DNA from: Corynebacterium argentoratense DSM 44202
GTDB taxonomy: Bacteria; Actinomycetota; Actinomycetes; Mycobacteriales; Mycobacteriaceae
Direction: 5' to 3'
Assembly (NCBI RefSeq): GCF_000590555.1
Contig: NC_022198.1
Location: 248,001-312,000 of the forward strand
DNA: 64,000 nt
Below the pieces are notes generated by a model. It had not been told where the DNA came from, searched no databases, and worked only from the letters and a program-made list of their open reading frames with translations. A program made the position numbers and the translations under genes. Positions 10,608 through 18,050 of this stretch are shown piece after piece; positions within the stretch are counted from its first letter, which is position 1, and each line of letters begins with the position of its first letter.

Positions 10608-11353
10608 TGGGCCAGAAAATCCACCCCCACGGCCTCCGGCTGGGCATTACTTCCGATTGGAAGTCCCACTGGTACGCCGATAAGTCCTACGCCGATTACC
10701 TCGCCGAAGACATCAAGATCCGCGAATTCCTGTCCAAGAACCTGGATCGCGCTGGTGTCGCCGACGTCGTTATCGAGCGCACCCGTGACCGCGTCCGCGT
10801 CGACATCCACACCGCCCGTCCGGGCATCGTGATCGGCCGTCGTGGTTCCGAGGCTGACCGCATCCGCGGTGAGCTCGAAAAGCTCACCGGCAAGCAGGTC
10901 GCCCTCAACATCCTCGAAGTCAAGAACATTGACGCCAACGCTCAGCTGGTGGCACAGTCCATCGCAGAGCAGCTGACCAACCGCGTGGCATTCCGCCGCG
11001 CAATGCGTAAGGCCATCCAGTCCGCGATGCGCCAGCCGCAGGTCAAGGGCATCAAGGTCGTGTGCTCCGGTCGTCTCGGCGGTGCCGAGATGTCCCGCAC
11101 CGAGCGCTACCACGAGGGCCGCGTGCCGCTGCACACCCTCCGCGCCGAAATTGACTACGGCACCTACGAAGCACACACCACCTTCGGCCGCATTGGCGTC
11201 AAGGTGTGGATCTACAAGGGTGACGTCGTCGGCGGCAAGCGCGAAAGCGACCTCTACGCACCCGACGCACGTCGTGGCCGCGGTGACCGTCGCGAGCGTC
11301 CGCGCCGCGGTGGCCAGCGTCGTCAGCGTGCAGAGCAGAAGCAGGAGGGCTAA
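10607..11353 (+). CDS. rpsC: 30S ribosomal protein S3
   Basis: 248 residues; forms the mRNA entry site. KH-type domain with [17 protein letters not shown] and the C-terminal fold [17 protein letters not shown] start gives the conserved [14 protein letters not shown]. The C-terminus carries an Arg-rich tail ([20 protein letters not shown]) typical of actinobacterial S3. Confidence 0.98.
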   Translation: MGQKIHPHGLRLGITSDWKSHWYADKSYADYLAEDIKIREFLSKNLDRAGVADVVIERTRDRVRVDIHTARPGIVIGRRGSEADRIRGELEKLTGKQVALNILEVKNIDANAQLVAQSIAEQLTNRVAFRRAMRKAIQSAMRQPQVKGIKVVCSGRLGGAEMSRTERYHEGRVPLHTLRAEIDYGTYEAHTTFGRIGVKVWIYKGDVVGGKRESDLYAPDARRGRGDRRERPRRGGQRRQRAEQKQEG

Positions 11354-11355
11354 GA

Positions 11356-11772
11356 ATGCTTATCCCCAAGCGCGTTAAGTACCGTCGCCAGCACCGTCCC
11401 ACCCGTACCGGTGTGTCCAAGGGCGGTAACCGCATCACCCACGGTGACTACGGCATCCAGGCTCTCGAGCCGACCTACATCACCAACCGTCAGATCGAAT
11501 CTGCACGTATTGCCATCAACCGCCACGTCAAGCGTGGTGGCAAGGTGTGGATCAACATCTTCCCGGACCGCCCCCTGACCCAGAAGCCGCTCGGCGTGCG
11601 TATGGGTTCGGGTAAGGGCCCCGTCGAGAAGTGGATCGCCAACGTTAAGCCTGGCCGCATCCTCTTCGAGATGAGCTACCCGAACGAAGAAATCGCCCTC
11701 GAGGCACTTCGTCGCGCAGCTCAGAAGCTGCCCTGCAAGGTCCGTATCGTTAAGAAGGAGGACCAGTTCTAA
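11356..11772 (+). CDS. rplP: 50S ribosomal protein L16
   Basis: 138 residues; organises the A-site tRNA acceptor arm. Begins [15 protein letters not shown] and keeps [20 protein letters not shown]. Its last base is the first base of rpmC (TAATG). Confidence 0.98.
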   Translation: MLIPKRVKYRRQHRPTRTGVSKGGNRITHGDYGIQALEPTYITNRQIESARIAINRHVKRGGKVWINIFPDRPLTQKPLGVRMGSGKGPVEKWIANVKPGRILFEMSYPNEEIALEALRRAAQKLPCKVRIVKKEDQF

Positions 11773-12002
11773 TGGCTACCGGTACCCCCGCATTTGAGCT
11801 CCGCGAGCTCTCCGAAGAAGAACTGGTCACCCGCCTGAAGGACTGCAAGGAAGAACTGTTCAACCTTCGCTTCCAGATGGCAACCGGTCAGTTGACCAAC
11901 AACCGTCGCCTGCGCACGGTCAAGCGCGACATCGCCCGCATCTACACCGTTATTCGCGAGCGTGAGCTGGGCCTGTCCGTTGTTCCGGGAGCTGAGGCTT
12001 AA
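11772..12002 (+). CDS. rpmC: 50S ribosomal protein L29
   Basis: 76 residues, two-helix protein at the tunnel exit. [20 protein letters not shown] is the family motif. Two bases separate it from rpsQ. Confidence 0.97.
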   Translation: MATGTPAFELRELSEEELVTRLKDCKEELFNLRFQMATGQLTNNRRLRTVKRDIARIYTVIRERELGLSVVPGAEA

Positions 12003-12004
12003 AC

Positions 12005-12283
12005 ATGAGTGAGGCAAACGTGAACAAGAAGGAAAAGGGCGCACGTAAGGTCCGCACGGGCTACGTCGTTTCCACCAAGATGCAGAAGACCTGCGTCGTT
12101 GAACTGGAAGACCGTAAGCGCCACGGCCTGTACGGCAAGACCATCCGCACCAACTCCAAGGTGAAGGTCCACGACGAGAACGAGACCGCCGGCGTCGGCG
12201 ACCTCGTCCGCGTCGAAGAGACCCGCCCGCTGTCCAAGGATAAGCACTTCCGTCTCGTCGAAATCGTCGAGAAGGCACGCTAA
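12005..12283 (+). CDS. rpsQ: 30S ribosomal protein S17
   Basis: 92 residues, OB-fold primary 16S-binding protein; [20 protein letters not shown] matches the family. Last gene of this block. rplN, normally next, is 13.8 kb away, so the operon is split by an insert here. Confidence 0.98.
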   Translation: MSEANVNKKEKGARKVRTGYVVSTKMQKTCVVELEDRKRHGLYGKTIRTNSKVKVHDENETAGVGDLVRVEETRPLSKDKHFRLVEIVEKAR

Positions 12284-12307
12284 ACCCTAAAGCGGCAAAC
12301 CGAAAAT

Positions 12308-12342
12308 AGCCGGTCCCACCCTGTAGTGGAGGCCGGTTTTTT
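12308..12342 (+). terminator. Terminator of the S10 block
   Basis: Imperfect stem CCGGTCCCAC / GTGGAGGCCGG with one bulge, followed by TTTTTT. Confidence 0.8.
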
Positions 12343-12369
12343 CATACCCGCACTGTATGTGCGGTATCT

Positions 12370-12458
12370 GTGCACCGAAATGGGCAAATTATTGTTCACG
12401 AGACGCCCGACCTGGGCCAATGAGCACAGGGACGCATAATTTGGCGAATTCGGTGCAC
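12370..12458 (+). repeat. Palindromic intergenic element, copy A
   Basis: 89 bp. Arms 12370-12392 (GTGCACCGAAATGGGCAAATTAT) and 12436-12458 are complementary at about 19 of 23 positions. The core CGACCTGGG lies at 12408-12416, 38 nt in. Same layout as copies B, C, D and E in this window. No coding capacity. The flanks of this gap otherwise show nothing recognisable. Confidence 0.7.
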
Positions 12459-12670
12459 GCAAAGTCGGCGTTGTTCGCCTCCCGTATATGCAGTTGCCTT
12501 CTTTTAGAGGCGGTTTGGGTCGAATGCCATGGCGGATCCTTTCACGTGTACACCGCATCGACATATTTAAACGACATGTACACTTTTCGCGATTTCTTCG
12601 ACACGTCATCGGCACATGGGGCGGACATGTACGCGGCGTCATCACGTAATCGTGAAAACCGGACTTGACC

Positions 12671-12685
12671 TTGACGCTACGTCAA
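12671..12685 (+). promoter_or_regulatory. Dyad operator upstream of the MerR relic
   Basis: TTGACGCTACGTCAA is a 6-3-6 dyad just after a TTGACC and 18 bp before the start codon. MerR-type regulators bind such dyads between promoter elements, usually controlling their own genes. It looks intact although the gene is truncated. Confidence 0.5.
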
Positions 12686-12702
12686 CGCAGAAAGTGGAAA
12701 CC

Positions 12703-12888
12703 GTGAGCGAATATTCCATCAGTGAAGCAGCCGCCAAACTTGACGTCACCACGCGGACGCTGCGGTATTGGGACAGCATCGGCCTGCTCAGCCCGCAGTG
12801 GCGCACGTATAGCGACTACCGAATCTACACGGAAGCCGACATCCGCCGGGCGCTGAAGGTCCTTGTGCATGTGGCAGCTGCCAGATAG
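12703..12888 (+). pseudogene. Truncated MerR-family regulator
   Basis: 61 codons from GTG 12703. The product is only the MerR winged-helix DNA-binding half: YSISEAAAKLDVTTRTLRYW is the helix-turn-helix and SDYRIYTEADIRRALKVLV the wing and next helix. After VLVHVAAAR it stops; normal members continue with a dimerisation helix and effector domain (110 to 280 residues in all). Most likely a 3'-deleted pseudogene, though a short DNA-binding fragment could still be made. The operator and start region are intact. An upstream in-frame ATG at 12616 gives non-conserved residues and is not used. Confidence 0.65.
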
Positions 12889-12923
12889 CAGAAGAGCTCC
12901 CGCAACTTGCGAGAGCTCTTCTG
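12889..12923. terminator. Bidirectional hairpin between two gene relics
   Basis: GCAGAAGAGCTC pairs with GAGCTCTTCTGC, with a further CGCAA/TTGCG helix inside. It stands between the merR relic and the converging minus-strand gene tail. Confidence 0.75.
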
Positions 12924-12936
12924 CCTTTGACGCGTG

Positions 12937-13029
12937 CTAGAAGGAGATGTGGGTGTTGCCGGTGGACTTTTCGTAGTCGCGGAAGATGTCCCCGCGCTCT
13001 CCACTTTCGTGGGCGCCCCGTCGGAGAGT
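12937..13029 (-). pseudogene. 3'-terminal fragment of an unidentified gene
   Basis: About 30 codons on the minus strand read ...RGDIFRDYEKSTGNTHISF and stop at 12937, just before a terminator hairpin. The residues look like a real protein tail. The 5' part is absent: the fragment ends exactly where palindromic copy B begins (13029). I do not recognise the family. It may be the remnant of a gene deleted up to the repeat. Confidence 0.35.
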
Positions 13030-13112
13030 ACAAAAAATCGGCAGATTTGCAGATTTCACTCAAGCGACCTGGGCTTATGGGGCTGGGTGGGGCAAATCTG
13101 CTGATTTTTGTA
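13029..13112 (+). repeat. Palindromic intergenic element, copy B
   Basis: 84 bp. Arms 13029-13050 and 13092-13112 pair over 20 positions (TACAAAAAATCGGCAGATTT type). Core CGACCTGGG at 13065-13073, 36 nt in. Its arm sequence is nearly the same as copy D, 25 kb away, whereas copies A, C and E have different arms. Confidence 0.75.
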
Positions 13113-13248
13113 TTCTGTGCAGCTCCAAGGCCTGCGCGAGGCCCGTGCACTGGGCGTAGGGGATTGACGCGCCCGCAGCCTATCGTTGCCACGGTAAAAT
13201 CCTGGCGGGATCGTCGTCAATGCGTGCGTGCTCCCTGCAAAACTAGAT

Positions 13249-13281
13249 CAAACTTTAGTTTGTTTATGCTCCATCTATACT
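13249..13281 (+). promoter_or_regulatory. Promoter and dyad upstream of the siderophore-reductase gene
   Basis: CAAACTTTAGTTTG (13249-13262) is a 6-2-6 dyad lying over the expected -35 region of a -10 element TATACT (13276-13281). This position suits a repressor. Iron control by DtxR would fit the gene, but the site does not clearly match the DtxR consensus. Confidence 0.4.
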
Positions 13282-13354
13282 GGTGTTGCTTTTATCAACT
13301 GCGCGTACCCGCACGAACGACCTTCGCCCGCACCGATCTACAGGACTTCACTAC

Positions 13355-15055
13355 ATGCCTCGTAACAGCCGCTCCCGCGAGATTTACCCAGTTACCCTCC
13401 GCGACGTGGAGGTGATGCGGGTGGAGGACGTCACCCCGAATCTGCGTCGCATCACCCTCGGTGGTGAGGAACTGGGGGCGGGCACGCGCCGGGGTGCGGA
13501 CAGTCCGGAGTTCGTCAGCACGGGTTTCGACGATGACGTGCGCATCATCTTCCCGCATCCCACTACTGGCGAGCGGCCTTTCCCGCGGCCGTTGGGTAAT
13601 GGGAATCTGGAGTGGACGGAGGAGATCAAGAACCTCTTCCGTGCCTACACTGTGCGTAAGTATGACGCCGCGTCGGGCGAGGTTGTCATTGATTTCGCGC
13701 GGCATGGCGCGGGGTTGGCGGAGGATTTTTGTCAGCGTGTGACGGTGGGGGACCGGGTGTATATCGCCGGGCCGAAGATGTGCGGTGAGCTTCCGGTGCA
13801 CGCGGATTGGTTGTTGTTGTGTGGGGATCACACTGCCTTGCCGGCGATTGCCCGTTGCTTGGAGGAGTTGCCTGCAGGTCAGAAGGTCACTGCGGTCATT
13901 GAGGTTGCCGACCGTGCGGATGTGCTGGATATTGAGACCCGTGCTGATGCTGATGTGCATTGGGTGGTGGCGGCAGAGGGTGGGCGTTTTAGCCAGGTTG
14001 TGCAGCGTTTATTTGATTGTGCGCCCGCTGGTGAGGGCTATGTGTGGGCGGCGGGGGAGGCCGGCCAGCTGAAGGCCGTGCGCGCGTTGGCTAAGCGCCT
14101 CGATGTGCCGCGTGAAAATGTGGAGTTTACGGGTTATTGGCGCCAGCAGGATGTTGTCCTCGGCGACGATGGCGTACCCATTAATACTCGTTTGGCGGCG
14201 TTCGAGCAGTTGCACGACATGCTGGAGGTCGGCCCAGCGTACGCTGTGCGCACCGCGCATGCTGCTGGGGTGTTGAGTGACTTGTTTGAGGCTGATGCTC
14301 CCGTTTCCCCAGCGCACGCGGGGTGTTTGGATCCGGCGGTTACGGTGCGCCTTCTGCGCTATTTGGAGGCCATTGGTTTGGTGGAGCAGCCGGAGGTCGG
14401 GCTGTTTCGCTTGTCACGCTTGGGCGTGGATCTTGCGGATCCAGAGGGCTTGGGTGCCCGATTGTTGACGCCGCGTGCGTTGGCGTGGGCGCATATCGAC
14501 CAGGCAATGGAGGGTAATTCGCTTGGGCGTGCGGCGCGGTTGGAGGATCCGGCGGCTGGTTGGACTGCCCCGGCGGTCGCGGCTGCCTTGGTGCGGTTGT
14601 ATGACTGTGTGATTGCCGTGGATGGCCCCGGTTGTTCGATCTACGCGGATGAGCTTGTGCGTAAAGGTGCTCCACAGGTGGTTATGCCCGAAGGGGCCGG
14701 GGTGGAGGATGTGCATCCGGTGCGCCGGGCGCAGGTCTCAGTGGGGGAGGGCGCTGCAGGCGAAGACGCGGGTGTGGTGCTGTTGATTGATCCTTGCATT
14801 GCCAGCTCGGATGAGCAGTTGGTGCAGCGTTTGCGGGAGCTTCGTGTGGATCGCTGCGCGATCGTCACGGAGTTGTTGTCGGAGTCGGGTGCTGATGAGC
14901 ACGCTGTTGAAGAAGACCTGCTGAGGTTAATTGAATCGGGCGGTAGTGTTCCGACGCAGCGTGGCCTAGGGCGCGTGGTTGCCGATGCGGGGTGGCGTGT
15001 GGAGTCATCCACCCCGGTCGGCTGGGGAAATACCTTGCTGCAGTTGGAACGCTAA
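13355..15055 (+). CDS. Siderophore-interacting flavoprotein fused to a methyltransferase-like C-terminal half
   Basis: 566 residues. Residues ~1-265 form a ViuB/SIP ferric-siderophore reductase: NLRRITLGGEEL, the FAD-loop RAYTVRKYDAASGEVVIDF, DRVYIAGPKMCGELP, LLCGDHTALPAIARCLEEL and the C-terminal GEAGQLKAVRALAKRL / GYWRQ. Such enzymes release iron from ferric siderophores with NAD(P)H. Residues ~285-410 resemble the winged-helix dimerisation domain of small-molecule O-methyltransferases (GVLSDLFEA, VRLLRYLEAIGLVE, FRLSRLGVDL). The last 150 residues look like a weakened methyltransferase fold without an obvious SAM-binding GxGxG. ATG 13355 is preferred over a longer frame from 13283 because conservation begins there. 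A leader of about 65 nt is expected. The C-terminal role is unknown. Confidence 0.8.
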   Translation: MPRNSRSREIYPVTLRDVEVMRVEDVTPNLRRITLGGEELGAGTRRGADSPEFVSTGFDDDVRIIFPHPTTGERPFPRPLGNGNLEWTEEIKNLFRAYTVRKYDAASGEVVIDFARHGAGLAEDFCQRVTVGDRVYIAGPKMCGELPVHADWLLLCGDHTALPAIARCLEELPAGQKVTAVIEVADRADVLDIETRADADVHWVVAAEGGRFSQVVQRLFDCAPAGEGYVWAAGEAGQLKAVRALAKRLDVPRENVEFTGYWRQQDVVLGDDGVPINTRLAAFEQLHDMLEVGPAYAVRTAHAAGVLSDLFEADAPVSPAHAGCLDPAVTVRLLRYLEAIGLVEQPEVGLFRLSRLGVDLADPEGLGARLLTPRALAWAHIDQAMEGNSLGRAARLEDPAAGWTAPAVAAALVRLYDCVIAVDGPGCSIYADELVRKGAPQVVMPEGAGVEDVHPVRRAQVSVGEGAAGEDAGVVLLIDPCIASSDEQLVQRLRELRVDRCAIVTELLSESGADEHAVEEDLLRLIESGGSVPTQRGLGRVVADAGWRVESSTPVGWGNTLLQLER

Positions 15056-15060
15056 GGGCT

Positions 15061-15390
15061 TTAAGTGTCAGAAGTCCTGGGATTCGTGCAGGTTGCGTCC
15101 GGATTTTGGTAACGAGATGCCCTGCGTTCGTTCCGAATTCGTATGAGCGATGCAATGTAAAAAAAGAATACCGGCAGTAGTAGAGCAGCTATATTGGTTG
15201 AAAGACCCCACTCGATTGGGAGTCCTGAGAAGCCTAAGGATGCATGAACTACTATCAGAAATAGTGTCACGAATAAACCGGTGCCGAGCAGAGTGTTTTT
15301 GGTTGAGAATAAACGGCGAACAACGGTGAGTACTAAAACAATGGCTATCCCAATTAGTAAGCCTGGTACGGGTAGTCCTAAGAGATTCAT
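15061..15390 (-). CDS. Small membrane protein of unknown function
   Basis: 109 residues with about three hydrophobic segments (LLIGIAIVLVLTVV; TGLFVTLFLIVVHA; NIAALLLPVFFFYIASLI) and a basic cytoplasmic tail with RIRNERRASRYQNP. I do not recognise a family. Its ATG overlaps the stop of the LGFP-repeat gene by 4 bp, so the two are translationally coupled and may work together at the envelope. The last codons lie in the left direct repeat, so the C-terminus may be an insertion product. Confidence 0.6.
   Translation of the reverse strand: MNLLGLPVPGLLIGIAIVLVLTVVRRLFSTKNTLLGTGLFVTLFLIVVHASLGFSGLPIEWGLSTNIAALLLPVFFFYIASLIRIRNERRASRYQNPDATCTNPRTSDT
15068..15092. repeat. Direct repeat, left copy
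   Basis: TCAGAAGTCCTGGGATTCG followed by TGCAGG. It repeats, with one mismatch in 25, at 17168-17192, exactly 2100 bp to the right, where it encodes the C-terminus of the SDR gene. Confidence 0.8.
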
Positions 15391-17045
15391 TGTAAGGTTC
15401 CTAAATCTTCGCGGCGATTCCTAGGCTCGAGAATAACGTTATCTTGGGCCGTGCCGGGGGCAGTTGTCTGTGTTGCAGGTTCAACTTCGTCTGGTTCGCT
15501 GGTGAGAATTGCGTCGCTTGTAAGTGTACTGTCTCCAGACGGGGGCGTCGACACTTCTCCTGTGGTGGGGTTTTCGATGTTGGGGGTGTTGCTGGTTTTG
15601 GGGCTGCCGCCAGCTGTCTCTAGGTTGCGCTCGTAGGCGTATGCTGCTTCGAGTTCCTCTGCGGACATTTTCTTGAGCTCTACCGGCTTCTGTTTTCCTA
15701 ACTGCTCTTGGTCGGTCTCACGCCTGCTTCTGATTTTTCCTGAGGTTCTGTCTTTCTTAATTGAGAAGTTATCCTCGGTAAGATAAATGGTGCTTGAACT
15801 AGAGATTTTTCGGTTGATGTTGCTGCTGAAGGTCTTCCAGGCGCTTGCCGCGATAGTGTACTCATTAAATGGGCCAAGGTAGCTTGCGCCACCGACTGGC
15901 CCCCAGGCGCGAACGTGCAACCATAGATCTCTATTGCCATCATCTTTATGGTCTTCGAAGGTGAAAGTGATGGTCCGGCCGGCGCCTTCGGGGTGCCCTG
16001 GCAAAGAGATGAAGCTGAAACCATCATCAGATATTTCAGAAACTCTAATCGGGGCATCGAGCCCTACCTGTGTTTGTAGGTTGCAGCGGGCGCCCACTGC
16101 AAGCACATCTGGGCAACCAGAAAAGGTGAAATACTTGTTGAAATTATGGGTGATCTCTCGGTTGGCTGCTTGAGGAGTCCACATTCCACCTTGTTGCTCA
16201 AAAACTCGGTGGAATTGCTCGTAATTTCCCCAAGAGTCACCCGGAGATTTTGGAAGACTCCGATTGTTTTTCCAGACCCATTGGATTGACCCGTTCTGGA
16301 AATTTTGCTGCACGGCATCGCCTGATACAAAGGATTCCTCGCTGATCGGGTATCCAAAACTGCTTTTTTCCCAACCTATCGCCTTCCAGTATTCCCGGAT
16401 GTTGCCTTTGATTTTCTGCGATCCGGTGCTTGGGGACCAGTAAATTGATCCGTTCTGAAAGTGGTTGTATCGGCCAATCTTGTCGGGTGTCGTGCCTTCG
16501 TCAGTCACTGGGTATCCCAACTCGCTACGTTCCCATCCGTCGATCGCCCACCTGTCGCGAATTTTTCCCTGAATGAGATGCGCATCTGTCGCCGGGGACC
16601 AGTAAATTGATCCGTTCTCGAAGTGGTTGTAACGACCGTAGCGGTTGAGCGTTGGATTTTCATCGGTTGTTGGATACCCAAGGTGCCCGCGTTCCCAGCC
16701 ATAATCACGCCATTTGTCTCGGATTCTTCCGCCAACCTGATGGGCTACACCAGCGGAGACTTGGGGGTGCCAGTATATTGAGGAATTCTTTTCGAAGACT
16801 TGGAACTTGCCGCCGCGGGCTGCATCTCGCTCGGGTGTGGTTGCATTGCCGAAGGTGTGGTGGCCGCCGAGACGCTTGTAGGTCTCGAGAATTCTTCCCA
16901 TAACGAGTTGACCGTGCCATTCATCGGCTGATGCGTTCGTTATCTGGGGAAGGGGGGTGAGCAGGCCAAGTGCTATTGAGAAGGATAGAAGTTTGCGCGG
17001 GATAGATCTCGTGAATCTTTGGTTTCCCTTAGAGATTTTTCTCAT
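15387..17045 (-). CDS. Secreted LGFP-repeat protein
   Basis: 552 residues. A Sec signal peptide (RSIPRKLLSFSIALGLL...ASA-DE) ends near residue 40. Four LGFP repeats span ~45-260, each with a variant of WERxxLGYPxTDE and GRYNHFxNGSIYWSP (LGYPTTDE, LGYPVTDE, FGYPISEE). LGFP repeats are thought to bind the peptidoglycan-arabinogalactan wall of mycolata, as in the PS1 mycolyltransferase. Residues ~270-410 form an unrecognised region with GCPDVLAVGARC (possible disulfide) and aromatic strands. The tail is Thr/Pro/Ser-rich and low in complexity. No catalytic motif was seen. Its codons favour A/T endings unlike the neighbours, suggesting transfer. No good ribosome-binding site precedes the ATG. Confidence 0.8.
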   Translation of the reverse strand: MRKISKGNQRFTRSIPRKLLSFSIALGLLTPLPQITNASADEWHGQLVMGRILETYKRLGGHHTFGNATTPERDAARGGKFQVFEKNSSIYWHPQVSAGVAHQVGGRIRDKWRDYGWERGHLGYPTTDENPTLNRYGRYNHFENGSIYWSPATDAHLIQGKIRDRWAIDGWERSELGYPVTDEGTTPDKIGRYNHFQNGSIYWSPSTGSQKIKGNIREYWKAIGWEKSSFGYPISEESFVSGDAVQQNFQNGSIQWVWKNNRSLPKSPGDSWGNYEQFHRVFEQQGGMWTPQAANREITHNFNKYFTFSGCPDVLAVGARCNLQTQVGLDAPIRVSEISDDGFSFISLPGHPEGAGRTITFTFEDHKDDGNRDLWLHVRAWGPVGGASYLGPFNEYTIAASAWKTFSSNINRKISSSSTIYLTEDNFSIKKDRTSGKIRSRRETDQEQLGKQKPVELKKMSAEELEAAYAYERNLETAGGSPKTSNTPNIENPTTGEVSTPPSGDSTLTSDAILTSEPDEVEPATQTTAPGTAQDNVILEPRNRREDLGTLQ

Positions 17046-17167
17046 AAATCAAACAGTAGGTGCGGCAAAGGTAAGTCTCAATGTGTTTTACCTCTCAATT
17101 ATTTTTCATGTAAATATTTTTCCAGGCTGATGAGTGTCGAGCGGTGGCAGGTGGCGGCGCTGACGGC

Positions 17168-17192
17168 TCAGAAGTCCTGGGATTCGGGCAGG
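17168..17192. repeat. Direct repeat, right copy
   Basis: Partner of 15068-15092. Here it is coding, ending the SDR protein with ILPESQDF. Confidence 0.8.
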
Positions 17193-17893
17193 ATCTGACC
17201 GCCGTCGATGACGATTCCCTGGCCGGTGATGTAGCGAGCGCCGTCGCTGGCGAGGAATGCGACCGCCTCACCGATGTCCTCAGGGGTGCCCAGGAATCCG
17301 AGGGGTACGGACGACGTCATTGCGTCTAGATAGTCTTTGCCCATGGCTTCAAGCCCTGGTGTGAGCACGTTGCCCGGCAGTACGGCGTTGACGGTGATCC
17401 CCTTGGATGCCAGTTCGATGGCTGCGCTGCGAACAAAGCCCATCTGTGCTGCTTTGGTGGCTCCATAGTGTGACCATTGCGGGTAGCCGGTGTAATTGCC
17501 GGTGATGGAAGAGGTCACGATGACGCGGCCGGAGCCGGAGGCTTCCAGCAAGGGTGCGGCTGCTTGGACCATGTGGATGGTGCCTTTGACATTGACGTCG
17601 AAGATGAGGTCGATGTCTTCGTCTGTCATGTCGGCGATTGTGGCTTGGGGGTAGATGCCTGCGTTGCTCGCCAGAATGTCGAGCGTGTCGAGGGAGGCAA
17701 TGAGTTTCTGGCAGGCGTCGCGGTCGCGGACGTCTAGAACGTGGGCGGGAAATTCGGCTGCGTCACATTCTTCTTGGGTGAGCCCGGTAACGATGACGTT
17801 GGCGCCGTGGGCGGCGAGGGCCCGGGCGATGCCCGCGCCAATTCCTAGCGTTCCGCCGGTTACAAGTGCTGTTTTTCCTTGGAGTGTGGTCAT
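17168..17893 (-). CDS. SDR-family oxidoreductase (FabG-like)
   Basis: 241 residues, classical short-chain dehydrogenase. The NAD(P)-binding motif TGGTLGIGAGIA is at residues ~13-24, the NAG motif is SNAGIY, and the catalytic set is Ser (VTSSITG), Tyr and Lys (YGATKAA). The C-terminus GQGIVIDGGQ is typical. The acidic DVR rather than an Arg after strand 2 hints at NAD preference. The substrate cannot be told from sequence. It is monocistronic and divergent from the putrescine operon, with about 157 bp between starts, so a functional link is possible but unproven. Confidence 0.85.
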   Translation of the reverse strand: MTTLQGKTALVTGGTLGIGAGIARALAAHGANVIVTGLTQEECDAAEFPAHVLDVRDRDACQKLIASLDTLDILASNAGIYPQATIADMTDEDIDLIFDVNVKGTIHMVQAAAPLLEASGSGRVIVTSSITGNYTGYPQWSHYGATKAAQMGFVRSAAIELASKGITVNAVLPGNVLTPGLEAMGKDYLDAMTSSVPLGFLGTPEDIGEAVAFLASDGARYITGQGIVIDGGQILPESQDF

Positions 17894-18050
17894 GCCACCA
17901 GTCTAAGAGGGATGCACCCATCTGGGGGCTTTTGTACATGTGGGTGAAAAGCATTGTGTGCAGATCGCCGGTGTGGCGGTGTGGCGCCTTTGTTCGCGAC
18001 GTCAATAATGAAGCCTGAACTTACGTGATTCTCACAACAAGGAGGCCCTT

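Larger units (their letters stand above)
15068..17192. mobile_element. 2.1-kb cassette flanked by direct repeats at the 3' end of an SDR gene
   Basis: The segment between the repeats holds a two-gene minus-strand operon (LGFP-repeat secreted protein and a small membrane protein) with visibly lower GC and different codon use from both neighbours. The right repeat is the last ~25 bp of the SDR gene, the usual target position for site-specific integration. No integrase or transposase is present, so it would be a non-autonomous insertion or a duplication scar. The AT-rich sequence ends near 17130, a little before the right repeat. Confidence 0.45.

Noticed and set aside
12616..12702. Upstream ATG extending the MerR relic
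   Set aside because: The added residues are unlike MerR N-termini and include the operator; GTG 12703 starts the conserved domain.
12370..13112. Possible CRISPR array
   Set aside because: The palindromic elements are few, differ in arm sequence, are not regularly spaced and no cas gene is present.
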